Positions 1 to 11,705 are shown, counted from the stretch's first letter. The stretch: DNA of 64,000 bases from Cliona cf. orientalis (GCA_963930775.1 OZ005690.1:12860411-12924410), one strand, 5' to 3'. Notes: generated from the sequence alone by a model not told the origin. Made by a program: numbers and translations.

Positions 1-60
1 GAGTAGCTGCACGCAACATTTATAAAAGCTGGGAGATCGAGAGATCTGGGGACGAGGCTA
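1..60. repeat. partial foldback repeat (CGCAACATT family)
   Basis: Short segment with GCACGCAACATT followed by CTGGGGACGAGGC. The same words occur in a complete foldback at 41768-41840 and a degenerate one near 37599-37675, so this looks like a half copy cut by the window edge. No coding content is visible from 1 to 384. Confidence 0.4.
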
Positions 61-384
61 GCTTGTGAGATTGCTCACGCGCACATTAGACACTCCCTAC
101 CAGCTATAAGTCCAGTACTATACTAGCAGTGCTCGCTGTACATATAGTATGAAAGAGTAGCGTGTTGACGACCTTTACCTACCCATGCATTGCTGCCTCT
201 TGATTACGTCAAATGTCCCAAAAAATTTCCCGCACTGAATACGGTAATGCTTATCAGTGCTTCAACTTCAAGTTCTCATGCATGACATTATTTCAGCATA
301 TTAAATACTATAGCTACTGTAGCTTTGCTACAATCACTTGTTCATTGACCGGTATCCAGATCACAGTTTCATGTCCACAGACCA

Positions 385-2952
385 ATGTCAGAAATGTACT
401 GGGTTCTGATAGCAACACTCTTGTGCTGCAGTGAAGGTAAGCTCTATGCATCATCTGTATAAAATTTGATAGGTACAGTGATAATTACTGGAACTGCATG
501 TTATATATCAAAAGTATGTTTAGTAGGCATGCAATGAGAGAGTGCAACTATATACTGCAGACAGCGTTCTTGCATAATATTATAATTATTACTAACTGGG
601 GTGAGGCTGTCCCAGCCCTTGACAACCAAAGCTACTACACTGAGCTGCAGAAAGGACCACACTACATAAGTGCTTTACTTAGTGGCTTGTTCAACAAGTA
701 TAATTGTACTTCTTGAACAAGCCGCTAAGTAAACGTAACCACAATCAATATTACAATGTGAATTGTCAGGTGTTTCACAATGTACAGTACTGAAATTTTT
801 ATCATAAAAATCTCTAGTATATGCCAGTGCATGAGTCAGGTTGAAATATAGAGATACAAAACAAAGCACAGTCGAGGAAATCTTGCCTGAAATTGGGCTG
901 ATTTCCCAATTTCTAGTGATGATCGATTTTCAATTTCAGGCAAAATAGATCATTGCATGCTGACCCCTTGTATGCAAGTTGGCAGTTGCACACTCTTCCT
1001 GCTAATAATTATACCCTTGCTGTTGTCCAGGCTAAAGCACATTAATTAGCATATTATTATAATAATATAGGGCTAGCAATGACAATTTTAATCCATGATA
1101 GTTGCATCCATATCACTGTCCCCACTGGGAATGGTGACTGTCTGTCCTAAAGGACAGATATTATTGATTTGTGAGAGAGTGACTGGCTCCATCTTGTACT
1201 GGAATATTTCTATTCCTCATCCGGCTGGTGCCACAATTAGACAAAGAATTATTGTCCCAGCAAGTCCTGGAGTTGTACTGTCTCCAGACTTCAAGATAGG
1301 TGTCACAGAGTTTAATATCACCCGTACATCCGACAGTCCATTGACTAGTCAGCTGCTGATTAACAATGTGACTACTGAGATAAATGAATCAACCATCTAC
1401 TGTTCTGAAGATGGCAATGAAAATAATGCAAAAATGGCTGCAATTAATGTCAAGTACAAAGGTATGATGATAATGGATAATGATGGTTAATTGTTTCATA
1501 ATTATAACAAATTTCATAGCAGCTGAGTTTTTGGGTAGCATGGATCATTCCCTCAATGTTACCATGGTGAATCAACTCCTGAGAAGTGATGATGTCACAG
1601 TCACACTTCATTGGCCTCGAGAGCCTGGAGCAGTTTACCACATCAGTGTTTCACCTGAAGTATCATACACTGAGCATGCTTGTTCTATGGGGCACTACAT
1701 CTTTGCAATAAATCTAACCATTTCGTATAACGTTCAATACAATGTATCCATTGAATCAAGTCCATGTGGTGTCACTACAAGCAGGATATTGAAATATGGT
1801 AAGATATCTAATAATAATATTATGTGGACTGTAGAATGTTTGATAGTAAATAATCATTTGATCAGGTCAGGCCTAGGAATACATGTACATGATAACTTGT
1901 ACTGATCCAATTGAGTGCTTAATTTATGCATGCATGCATTGTTTCGTATAATATGTAGTGATGGAAGAATAAATCAGGTACAGCAGGAGGTATATATGCA
2001 TGCATGAGCAAAACAAACCCCTAAGGCCTAGCTTATGAAAAATGTGTCCATCACATGCATGTGAGAGCTACACATAATAGTAATACCGGTATTATATACA
2101 TAGCATCATAATTGCAGTTACCTGCAACTATCCACCAGCACAATCTTTACATGACCCTGTTGTTGTGGTCAGTGGATCTCAGGATAGCCCTTCAATAGAG
2201 GGACAGTTCATCACATACACATGCCCTCCTGGATTTATATTGACTGGTCCAAATGTGTCAATATGTATGGGGAATAGAGAATGGGAACCAGACCCTGGAA
2301 CAGTGGACTGCATAGGTAATCATCTCTTTGATGCAGTTTACACAACGCTGTCAATGTCATCATAAATACAGCTGATCTTGATTGTGGATTACCTCCTGTG
2401 GGTAAAAACATCACGCTAGATTACATGTACAGCTCTACTCTGGAGAGTCTTTATTTAACACTGACTTGTGAAAATGAAATGTTTAACGTGAACTTGACTG
2501 AATCAGATGGAGAAATTCTCAACGTGACATGTCATAGCAATGGAAGTTGGATCCCTGATCCAGCTGATTTCATTGAGTCTTGTTCACCATCTACTGTAAC
2601 AACACTACAAGGTACCATAACTAATAATGTTAAAGTGTAATAATTATTAGAGGATGAGGTATTAAGGTTATTGGTTTTTCGATACACAGGTTTGAATAAT
2701 GAAACATCCGAGGACTCCTTACTGCTGATTATACTAATCCCCTCCATTATTTTACTGTTTATTTCACTCATCTTATTTATACTAACTCCCTATGTCATTG
2801 TAAGAATACGTGTGGCCAAAAAGATTTTGGATGAGGAACATAGTAACGAGGACCCAACATATGATGATATTGTACCATGTCATCAAGATAATACTATAAC
2901 ATTGGAAGAAAATGATGCATATGGCCATGTCAAATGTACAACTAAAGTTTAA
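385..2952 (+). CDS. receptor A: Ig-like/FN3/2x sushi single-pass membrane protein
   Basis: Six exons fit with GT-AG borders: 385-436, 1102-1461, 1520-1798 (or from 1523), 2118-2315, 2372-2611 and 2690-2952, giving about 463 residues. All junctions are phase 1. Exon 1 encodes a hydrophobic signal peptide (MSEMYWVLIATLLCC). Exon 2 is an Ig-like domain (about residues 18-137), exon 3 an FN3-like domain, and exons 4 and 5 are sushi/CCP domains with four Cys and a conserved Trp each. Exon 6 has a membrane helix (LLLIILIPSIILLFISLILF) and a tail of about 50 residues with YDDI and YGHV. Many NxS/T sites suit a glycosylated ectodomain. The ligand is unknown. The ectodomain, and even a short intron, nearly match receptor B at 11706-14948, but the tail does not. 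The start was chosen because this ATG opens the signal peptide and splices in frame. Confidence 0.8.
675..732. repeat. 58-bp near-perfect palindrome in receptor A intron 1
   Basis: Arms TTACTTAGTGGCTTGTTCAA and its near-exact complement (one mismatch) flank a loop of about 18 bases. It reads as a tiny foldback inside the 665-base first intron. Confidence 0.7.
883..943. repeat. short inverted repeat (TTGCCTGAAATTG arms)
   Basis: The 13-base arms TTGCCTGAAATTG and CAATTTCAGGCAA are exact complements separated by 35 bases. It lies in receptor A intron 1 and is probably a degenerate MITE. Confidence 0.6.
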
Positions 2953-3874
2953 TAATTACCCCATAATTCACTTTATAGTTAGTTTCCTTCTTGTAAAATT
3001 AATTTAATGTTTGTGTTGTGAAACCATAACAGTTACGATATGAGTTAGACAAATTGTTATGTTGATTTTTTATAGTAGGAAAAATCCTGCATAATAATAT
3101 TATTATTATACCACGTGCAAGCAAGCATGCAATAATATTTATAAGAATGTGTTAAAGTTATTAAATCATTATTAGTTTAATGGTAGTAAAATAGTACAAG
3201 TGGATAGCAGCTACGTATGAAATATTATAATCTTATGAAACTTTCCAGATTCATACAGAATAAGGAAAAAATTTCAGTTCACAAACATTGTAATAATAAT
3301 TATTATTATTATCATCCAAATTTGATGTAAATTGACCAAAAATACAGTACTTTTATGATGCTAAATCTTAACAAAATACGATGGTCATACCGTATTTCTT
3401 CTAAAAATTCGGCATGAAAATAAGCTTTAGGGTGCCGAATAATTAGAAGGGCCGAATTTTAAGAGGAAATACGGTAATTATTTTGGGTCCAAATTTGTCG
3501 TGACAGGACCAATAATGTTATTAGACCCAAACATCTGCCTTCTGTAACATGTACATTGCTCTTTTGGTATCATGGAGCTTCAATGAATCATACTGTATCT
3601 CGTAGACTGCATGTAGTTTCATGGCAAAAAGAAAGGGATGGGCGAAGGGTTTGTATGTAAGTTTGTGTATAACACCAAGTCTACGTGACTCCAGTTTATT
3701 ATTGTTGCATGAATATACATTCTGATCTAACACACAAGTCAAATTCCCATTACAAATTCCCGGTATTAAGATGCTAGCTAGTCAATGCATGATCGTGCAA
3801 TTCTTCAGGATTCATATAGAAGCTTTCACAACAAGGATGCAGTTTAATAGCACAACCTACAAATAATTATTACC
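2953..3874. other. AT-rich intergenic region, no gene seen
   Basis: It follows the receptor A stop codon and contains only AT-rich simple sequence and the small MITE at 3388-3476. No supported coding region on either strand. Confidence 0.6.
3388..3476. mobile_element. 89-bp MITE with TACCGTATTTC ends
   Basis: The ends TACCGTATTTC and GAAATACGGTA are inverted, and the inner words ATTCGGC and GCCGAAT continue the pairing, so the whole unit folds. It shares TACCGTA-type tips with elements at 10029, 52602 and 55519. Confidence 0.75.
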
Positions 3875-4592
3875 AGGAGCATATGAGCCGCCCGAAGGGC
3901 GGGGAAGGAGCGTCCGACTACCGTAGGGTTGGCTGTAGTATGTGTTAGGCGAAGTCCTTAAGGCTACACTTCCTTATTTGGAACGTGCAGCTGGTGCGGT
4001 GCATATAGCAGATTACTTTTGTACAACCCACACTGTACTAGCTAATTGACTTAGTCTGTAGTGTGGTTGTGGACTGTGTACTACGGGCGGTGCTATCACT
4101 ATGGAGCTTAACCAATGGAAAGGGATCCCGTTATGTACAGAGATCCTACGAGAACTTAGAAAAATTTCAACAAGTGAAAAGAAAAAAAACAATAAGCATA
4201 AAGCGAGATTCGAACCCGCTACATTCTGTTCCACACACAAGAGCCCCAACCACTACACCACCGCTGTTGTCGCTGCTGCCAATCATTATTTCCCCCCTTT
4301 CATAGACAAACCCTAGAGACTAACCCTGCTAACCATTCGCAATCCATCCCCAACCCCCCAGCCCCTCCCATCCATACCGCGTATATTATTATACATTATA
4401 CACGCGCGTGATTGCGTCATAACCACGCGCCAATAATCTAATTAGGATCTCTGTACATAACGATTTCGAATGGAAATACCCTGCAGCTGGCCACTCCATA
4501 TAAGGTCAAGCACTGCTAATGAACTTCGCCTAACACATAGGACACGCAGTCGGACGCTCCTTCGCCGCCCTTCGGGCGGCTCATATGCTCCT
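3875..4592. mobile_element. hAT-like MITE with ~75-bp terminal inverted repeats
   Basis: The left end starts AGGAGCATATGAGCCGCCCG. The right end is its complement, and the similarity runs about 75 bases through the word TGTTAGGCGAAGT. ATTATTAC lies beside both ends (with one extra C on the left), suggesting an 8-bp target duplication as in hAT elements. No transposase. A tRNA-derived SINE lies inside. Confidence 0.75.
4155..4372 (-). mobile_element. tRNA-derived SINE nested in the MITE
   Basis: On the minus strand there is an A box (TGGTGTAGTGG, around 4249-4261) and a B box (GGTTCGAATCT, around 4206-4216) at tRNA-like spacing, followed by a T-rich stretch and GAAATTTTTCTAA. A second copy at 39729-39905 shares the upstream TAGGGTTTGTCTAT, the tRNA-like core and the downstream word, so this is a dispersed family and not a working tRNA gene. 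Confidence 0.65.
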
Positions 4593-5162
4593 ATTATTAC
4601 GTACACTGATGTTAATAGTCCATTTACTGTGCTTGTATTAAACTTATTATAGTATCATTAATTTATCCAATACAATACATCTAAGAAGACAAAGAAAATC
4701 GATAGTATTATATAATACAATCCTTCTTCACTCAAGTGTTCAGCATTTGTACTATAATTCTACACTTATAATAATTAGTATAGCTACTGTGATGATTATC
4801 ATTTTGCTGTATATTTTGGTGGCCTGGGAGGAGCCGAGATCTTGTTAGATACATCAGATCTGCATAGTTAATATAATTATATACGTAAGCACTTGCCTTT
4901 TCTAGTTCCTGCACCACACTGTAAAAACAAGTGTGTCATTCTTGCATGTGAGTAGTGTGTTGCATGTATGCTGATTGTATGAGTATATGTTAAATTAACA
5001 CATTAGCACATGTCTACGTGATAATGTAGCTCCTGTACTACAGTTTAACACATGGGTTGGGATGCTACAGTGTAATTACAACATACTAAGCCATGTCAAA
5101 TTTAATAAATCCAACCAATTTCATGGAAATAGAGGTCCTGTTCATGTTTGAAACTTTATATA
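4593..5162. other. intergenic, no gene seen
   Basis: AT-rich sequence between the hAT-like MITE and the tandem array. No supported coding exon on either strand. Confidence 0.5.
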
Positions 5163-6110
5163 GATGTGCACAGCTGAGAGCCAAAAAGGTACAAAAAATT
5201 AATAACAAATTATACAGTTCACTAGATCAAAGCTTAATAATTTGTACTAGCTCATTCTCATGAACACATGCAGAACACACCTCAACAACACCACCACTCA
5301 AACAAACTCAGGAATATCACTACTGACATGTAAAGAAAGGTCCTATCCAAGTTTGAAGCTACACAGAAGAGATGTGCACAGCTGAGAGCCAAAAAGGTAT
5401 ATACCAAGTATGTACTGTTCACCGAACATGCCTGAGCCTTTGTACTAGCTCATTCTCACACATGCAGAACACACCCCAACAACACCACCACTCAACCAAA
5501 CTCAGGAATATCACTACTGACATGAAATGGAAGGTCCTATCCAAGTTTGAAGCTACACAGAAGAGATGTGCACAGCTGAGAACCAAAAAGGTATGTACCA
5601 AGTATGTACAGTTCACCGAACATGCCTGAGCCTTTGTACTAGCTCATTCTCACACATGCAGAACACACCTCAACAACACCACCACTCACCCAAACTCAGG
5701 AATATCACTACTGACATGTAAAGAAAGGTCCTATCCAAGTTTGAAGCTACACAGAAGAGATGTGCACAGCTGAGAACCAAAAAGGTATATACCAAGTATG
5801 TACTGTTCACCGAACATGCCTGAGCCTTTGTACTAGCTAGCTCATTCTCACACATGCAGAACACACCCCAACAACACCACCACTCAACCAAACTCAGGAA
5901 TATCACTACTGACATGAAATGGAAGGTCCTATCCAAGTTTGAAGCTACACAGAAGAGATGTGCACAGCTGAGAACCAAAAAGGTATGTACCAAGTATGTA
6001 CAGTTCACCGAACATGCCTGAGCCTTTGTACTAGCTCATTCTCACACATGCAGAACACACCCCAACAACACCACCACTCAACCAAACTCAGGAATATCAA
6101 AGAAAAGATG
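5163..6110. repeat. ~194-bp tandem repeat array in dimer register
   Basis: The word GATGTGCACAGCTGAGA recurs at 5163, 5371, 5565, 5759 and 5957. Spacing is 194 in the middle and 208 and 198 at the edges. Two variants alternate: one has GTATATACC and CATGAAATGG, the other GTATGTACC and CATGTAAAGA. The true repeating unit is therefore a dimer of about 390 bp. Long minus-strand open frames across it are by-products of the repeat. Confidence 0.85.
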
Positions 6111-6138
6111 TACATAAATAGATTGCAGAAGCAAGCTA

Positions 6139-7237
6139 CTACATTAAAAGTTCTATATGATCACATGATCTGATAACAACAAAATTATGAGATAAAACAT
6201 TGTATTTATGGTACACTTGATGTAATGCTAGTTTGGTGATTGGTACAATTTGAAAAGAATAATTTGAACTCACTTTGTATGCAAAGTAGTGAAAGCTAAA
6301 TTCTGAAGAATACAATTCAACTGCCAAATATTTTATATCATCCACAATAATGATATGTTGTACTTCTCCAAAAACTGGATACTCACTGTCGCTAGGCTTT
6401 TGCACACAAACCATCGCCCCTGGTCGAAATTCTTGACCCAAACACGACACAGAAGAAGCACTGTAAGATGGTATACAGAATACACTATGAGTTATCTGCG
6501 GCATTAATTACACCTATATCATATGTACTCCACAGTGTACCAGCTTGGGTTTGGCCTGCATGGGTGCTACTCTGTACATACCATTGTATACAAGATGCTC
6601 TATTGATCCATTGAAGTACATGTATATGGTACATTGGCATTTTCCCAGGAGTGGGCGCTATATACATGACATTATACATGTACATGACAACATATAGTAT
6701 ACGTGTATGTCATGTACTTTGACACCTCTGGGTTTAGGCACGCACACACCATTCCCCCTAATAAGATTGGCTGTGGACTTACACTGGCAGATACTCATGC
6801 TCAGGGAAGGTCCTCTCTAGAGCATCCTGTAGACCACCGGGATTGAAACTGCATATTAGTCTTTGTTCCACTGCAGAGGATATGACAACAATAACTCAAG
6901 AATTCAGCATAGGAGCTAAGTAAAGAATATGATATTGCACAAGTACATGTACATGTACATTGTACTATTATCAATCTATACATACCTCGCTTGATTTCAT
7001 CACCACTATAGAGAAAATTTGTGGACTTGACACCAGGTGGAGTCAACAACTGGAGACACATGTAGCGTTGATGCCTATGAGCCACTGACTTCGGCAGGTT
7101 CTTAAAGTTTTTGCCTACAAGTTGCTTGATGTGCACATGGTGCAATTTTGAAGTTGAGATTCGCTCATGGCAGACGGATATCGAAGTGGCTGTCCAGCGC
7201 CTGGCAAGCAACACGGTCTCGTCTCGATCACAGAATA
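6139..7237 (-). CDS. gene of an uncharacterised animal protein family (5' end unresolved)
   Basis: Three minus-strand exons join in phase: 7237-6986, 6870-6783 and 6460-6139 (stop). The first begins after an AG acceptor and reads through NLPKSVAHRHQRYMCLQL; the second contains EQRLICSFNPGGLQDAL; the third contains FRPGAMVCV, DDIKYLAVELYSSEF, HYFAYKV and LALHQVYHKYNV. The order and spacing of these blocks recall an unnamed family found in many animals, often in many copies. I know no function for it and infer none. At least one 5' exon, with the start codon, must lie between 7238 and about 7486 and was not found. The gene diverges from the SAM-domain gene starting at 7486. Confidence 0.6.
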
Positions 7238-7485
7238 CTATAATTTATTAGTGCGGCTCCGCGAGACTAGGACACGTAGCTATGCAAGGACACGCTCCAT
7301 TCGCAATTCGACGATTACGGTCTCATTCCCAGACCTAGACCCAATGTCTGTACGCGTTCTACGATTGCATGTGCGCGCATAATTTATCCGGTCGAGGTGT
7401 CGAAGAAGTGTTGGACTTTCGTTCTGGTTTATTTCGTTTCTTCAAGGCTTGTGATTGCTCCTGTGCTGTAACGAAGAGGAAGGAC
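7238..7485. promoter_or_regulatory. candidate shared promoter of a divergent gene pair
   Basis: About 250 bases, richer in CpG than the flanks, separate the minus-strand gene from the SAM-domain gene. No TATA box or other motif is distinctive. The call rests on head-to-head geometry alone, and the 5' exon of the minus-strand gene may also lie here. Confidence 0.3.
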
Positions 7486-10400
7486 ATGGAAAAGCTCTCT
7501 GTGGATCAAGTGTGCTATCAGCTAAATCGCAATGGAATTGACAAGGCGTCTATCAAGGTGATTCGAGGTAAGTAAATTCAGAATTTCAACCAAGTCGAAC
7601 AGCCAAATTATATGACAAAGTAGAGCTATCTTTAATAGGAGTTTAATGAGAGTACTGACCTACTAGCTAGCCCTGGGAGTAGGCCTATACATTGTTGGTT
7701 AATTTTAAAATTTGTATTCATAACCCAGACTGTGAGATTAATGGCGAGGCACTAAAGGAATTGACAACGGATTTTGAAGAGTTCAGTGCGCTAGTGACAT
7801 CCCCATTGGCAAGACTGAAGATTAAGAAGATTGTTAGAGAGAGTGAGATCAGCAGTGGTGAATCAAAAGATCTTGAGGTAAGAGTATTGCAGGTGTCAAA
7901 ATTTCAAATAGGTGTGATTTTCATACACACATGGGCAACAAGTTAACACCCAGCTATCACAAGCACATACAGAAATCATCGAAAAATTAGCTTCATTAAC
8001 AAGGGATTTACTCTTTTCACCCCCCTTCATGCATACCGGAAGTATGATCGATATATCATCCCACCAATAATTATTACTGCACGTAGCCGGGAATTTCTGC
8101 TTGATAGCTATTAGTCAAGGCTTTGAAAGATCTAGCTACTAAACTAAATCCTGAGTTTTTTTACAAAATTTAATAATATTATTATTGAACAAGGCATCTA
8201 GATTTAACTGTGACTCTACCTTTTTTATATGGGTAGCAAGCAGAGGGATGGATCTCAAGTTAGATGACTATTGAAGCTATATAATAATTATTATGTAAAT
8301 GCCTGAAATAAGTGCAGTCTCAAAAACTTCTTTCCCGTTAGATGATCCTAAAATCTAAGCACAATCATGTGAGTATATTGCTTTGTATGTATATAGGACA
8401 TTATGTTATCAGCCGTAAGGTTGTCGAAAAATACCCTTGTTTACAAGACTCAAAGTGTTCAAAGTACTGGGTACGTTTTATTCATGTAGTATGAATAATA
8501 ATAGAAAGCGAATGTGCATGATATTGTACAAGAAGAAAGCTAAGTGCATTCTTGAAACTTGAATTTATCTTTGAATTCTATTAATTTACAGCACACTTTC
8601 AACAAGCAGCTCACTCAACGGTACAGAAACAGTCGTCGAAAAAGCTCAGCTGTCAAGTGTCCAACATTTGTGCTCCCTAGACCATCGTCTGTTCCCTCCG
8701 AGTCTCAATCTGCAGGTTAGCACTATACTATTAGGTTCATTAGCCTCACTCAATTTATTGCAATACTATATAGATCCTGATGAATATGAAGAGAGTGTTG
8801 ATGCCCTCCGCAAGCTAGCAGCTGCTAAAAATCCTCCAGCACAAACAGTTCAAGACCTGCTAAATGTGACAAGGGAGGAGAGGGAGCAGTGGCTAAAGAG
8901 GCCTGATATTTCAATAAAAGATATCCTCGAAGTGTATCCAATACTTAAGCAACCTAAGTGGGTAAGCAGTTAATATTGGGTTTACGTAATAGATAAACTA
9001 TGGTTGCCCAGGATATACCGTTCATATACCACCCTGAGCTCGAGGGCGTAGCCCGAGAGCGAAGGTGGTATATGAATGGTGTATCCTGGGCAAACATAGT
9101 TTATCTGTTTAATATCTTGACCGTGATTGGTCACTGGCAGTGTAATCAGCAGACTGTTTACTTTTTCATATTTGAAACTTGACTAAGAGTTGGAGTAGTA
9201 GGTAGCTAGCTATAGATTCTATCATAATGACAATCTGTACAATAGTTAGTCTATCAAGCTGGAACCCTCCTTAGCTAGTGATTGTATTATGTATGGGAGC
9301 TACTGGCTACAGCTAGTGAAAAGCTAGCTAGTAATTACAACACAAACTTAGTATGCCAGTGCAACTGTGTTATTGGACTACTGTCAGGGGTAGGGAGTTA
9401 TAATGCCTGAGGGCTGGGGTATATGGGAGTTATACCATGGCTGTTACCTAGGATACAAGGCTAAGTCATGATATTACTTATTTTTAAAGCATACCTAATA
9501 AGAGTGAGGCTTTTAGTTTGGTTTGAGGTTCTTAAGTTTTTGCTGCATGGCTTGTACAGGTATATAAAAACAAAAAATGAGCTAAATTTATTTAGGTGTA
9601 CCACCAGTAGACCACTATGACTTTTTTTTGCCATTAGGACATTGTATTAACAATATCATTGACTAGCTATATTTCTTTCTTCAGCTCATGTATGAGTTTA
9701 AGTCATCTGTGGATAAGAACATTGTGAACGACATGACAAGCAACTGGCAAACAGCCTGTGTAAAACTTCAGGCCGACATCTCTGGTGAACCTAACCTCAC
9801 CCAAGAGAGACGCATTCTCGATATCATTACCAAAAATATCTACCACAAGCGACCATCCAAACTGCCATTTACTTTTGTTGAGGTGAGTTTGTGTTACAGT
9901 AAAGTTAGCTTGCTGCAATGTGCACCAATAAAATTTTATAATAATTTTATGTACATTGTTGCTGCCCATGCAAACATTGTGAATAATTGATCATGGAGCT
10001 GAGGCTGGAGAGGAGAGATCTCGAGAAATACCGTTGTTAAGCGCTGCTCGCTGTTGAGCACATACTTTTTATTAAGCGCATAGTTTTGTGCGAGCTTTAC
10101 CGCTCTTTGTTAGGCGCATATGCCCAGCAAGCCAGCTGAACGACGAGCGATCGGTTACATTAGCCAAGAAAGAAGGCTAGAAGTGGGCTGGAAAAGAAAA
10201 CGCCGAGAATTACGCTCTCTGGTCGCTTTTTGGCCACCTTTGTAGGCCTTTCTACCCTCGATTGACACGTTCTTTACGCACGCCCCACCTACCATATTTT
10301 AGGACTATTAATTAAGCGCATACTTCCTGTTAAGCGCATATTTTCTTGCTGCCGTGTGTTATAAGCGCATGCGCTTAACAACCAGTTTCTACGGTATTAT

Positions 10401-10852
10401 GCTCTCTGTTCACTTCTCATCCAGCCATTGTAGTTTCTGTTAAGAGCATAGTAATTATTTTCTTGCTATACCATGAATTTTAAGAACTATATGGCTGAGC
10501 ATCAACAGTTCTCTTAAAGTAATTAATTTTCTCATCTATACAGGCAAGTGGTGATATTGAAAGTCATTTTTCATCAGAAATGATGGAACCTCAACTGGTG
10601 GTGTTCCACGATGGTGCTGACATTGTTCAGATATTTCTGAGTGCAGAGAATGAGGCTCTGATGGAGATCCCTGGAACAACTGTTATTAATGGCATCGCAC
10701 ATCTGATGGCGGCTTACTATGTGCTTGACGTTCAATACCCCAAAGTGTGCAAATCCTCCTTCTTCTTTTTCCAAGATATCATTATGGACAAACCAGACAG
10801 TCTTCCTAGACCTGTAAGATACAATGCATACATTAAGACCCTTGGTTTTTAA
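7486..10852 (+). CDS. SAM-domain protein, SAMD3-like
   Basis: Exons seen: 7486-7567, 7729-7877, 8397-8470, 8592-8715, 8774-8961, 9685-9882 and 10544-10852. The first two encode a SAM-like helical domain (MEKLSVDQVCYQLNRNG, then EINGEALKEL and RLKIKKIV). Later blocks resemble the body of SAMD3-type proteins: ISRKVVEKYPCL, DPDEYEESVDALRKLAA, RPSKLPFTFVE and AAYYVLDVQYPKVCKS. Exon 2 ends in phase 0 but exon 3 needs phase 1, so a small exon between 7878 and 8396 is probably missing from this model. The stop at 10850-10852 may be read-through of a GTAAGA donor near 10813. An in-frame upstream ATG at 7369 is possible, but 7486 opens the conserved domain. The cellular role of this family is poorly known; SAM domains usually mediate protein pairing. 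Confidence 0.65.
8991..9106. repeat. 116-bp foldback with GAGGGC/GCCCGAG apex
   Basis: Arms of about 43 bp beginning AGATAAACTATG pair with three mismatches. The apex reads CGAGGGCGTAGCCCGAG. It sits in an intron of the SAM-domain gene. Elements at 16456 and 44095 have unrelated arms but the same apex. Confidence 0.75.
10029..10396. mobile_element. MITE with TACCGT ends and TTAAGCGCA repeats
   Basis: It starts TACCGTTGTTAAGCGC and ends with GCGCTTAACAACCAG then CTACGGTA. TTAAGCGCA recurs inside. It lies in the last intron of the SAM-domain gene. A partial relative with TTAAGCGCA words is at 43013-43063. Confidence 0.65.
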
Positions 10853-11705
10853 ATTAATAATTTTTATTAAGCTTGATGAACTTATTCGTGCATTTCACCA
10901 TTTTTGCACTTGTCCTTTTCATCCTTAATAATAATATTCAATCTCTGAGGTTTAATGTTTTCATTCATGATTGTACTCATAACACGCTTTGATAGGTAAC
11001 ACATGTACATTAGTGACACCATGTATGTTAAAATAACTCATACTACTAGGTAACATGCATGCTAGACTGACACACACATATGCTGACATATGTGTAGGGC
11101 GTGTTGTTTGGTGAGACAAATAAATAGCACGCGAATGCGGGTCAAAATGACACACTTATTTTTACAGTGCAACATCTGTACAATAGATGATCCACTTAAT
11201 CAGAGAGAGAGGGCTTCAACTCATTGAGGAATTAAGTTTACCATAGCTATAGCACTTTCAATATTATTAGGGGAAGCCATAGTATTACTACCATACTCCA
11301 GGAAGGACCTGCAGTTTACCGATCATGATGAAATAAATGGCTTGTATATTGTTGCATAATTTTGGCCCAGTAGCAATCTACTTTCCTGTGATATATGACG
11401 TAATTATCGTGTAATTTGTGATGAAACTGTGTGACAATAGACAACGAGGGACTCTCCCTTACAATTGACCATGCATATAGTTATAGCTATTGTATACATG
11501 CAGTAGAACCCCTCTATAAGAATGAAGATCTCTCTCTTAATCAGGACACCATGTATGGTCCCAGCTACATAGAAAAATATATAATTTAAAAACCACCCCT
11601 CAAATGAGGTACACCTCCTTTAATCAGGACACTCACATCATAGCAGGGTGACTATAGTAGTTGTCAGAAACTAAAAATGAACATTGATATAATATATTAT
11701 ATCAC
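10853..11705. other. intergenic, no gene seen
   Basis: AT-rich spacer between the convergent SAM-domain gene and receptor B. No supported exon on either strand. Confidence 0.5.

Noticed and set aside
4201-4290. A true tRNA gene
   Set aside because: A and B boxes are present, but acceptor-stem pairing is not convincing and a diverged copy with the same flanks occurs at 39729-39905, so it is a SINE.
5419-6008. Long minus-strand open frames across the 194-bp array
   Set aside because: They repeat with the array and change with unit variants. No domain or start context; by-products of tandem repetition.
5163-6110. CRISPR array
   Set aside because: Repeats are about 194 bp without unique spacers, in a eukaryotic context.
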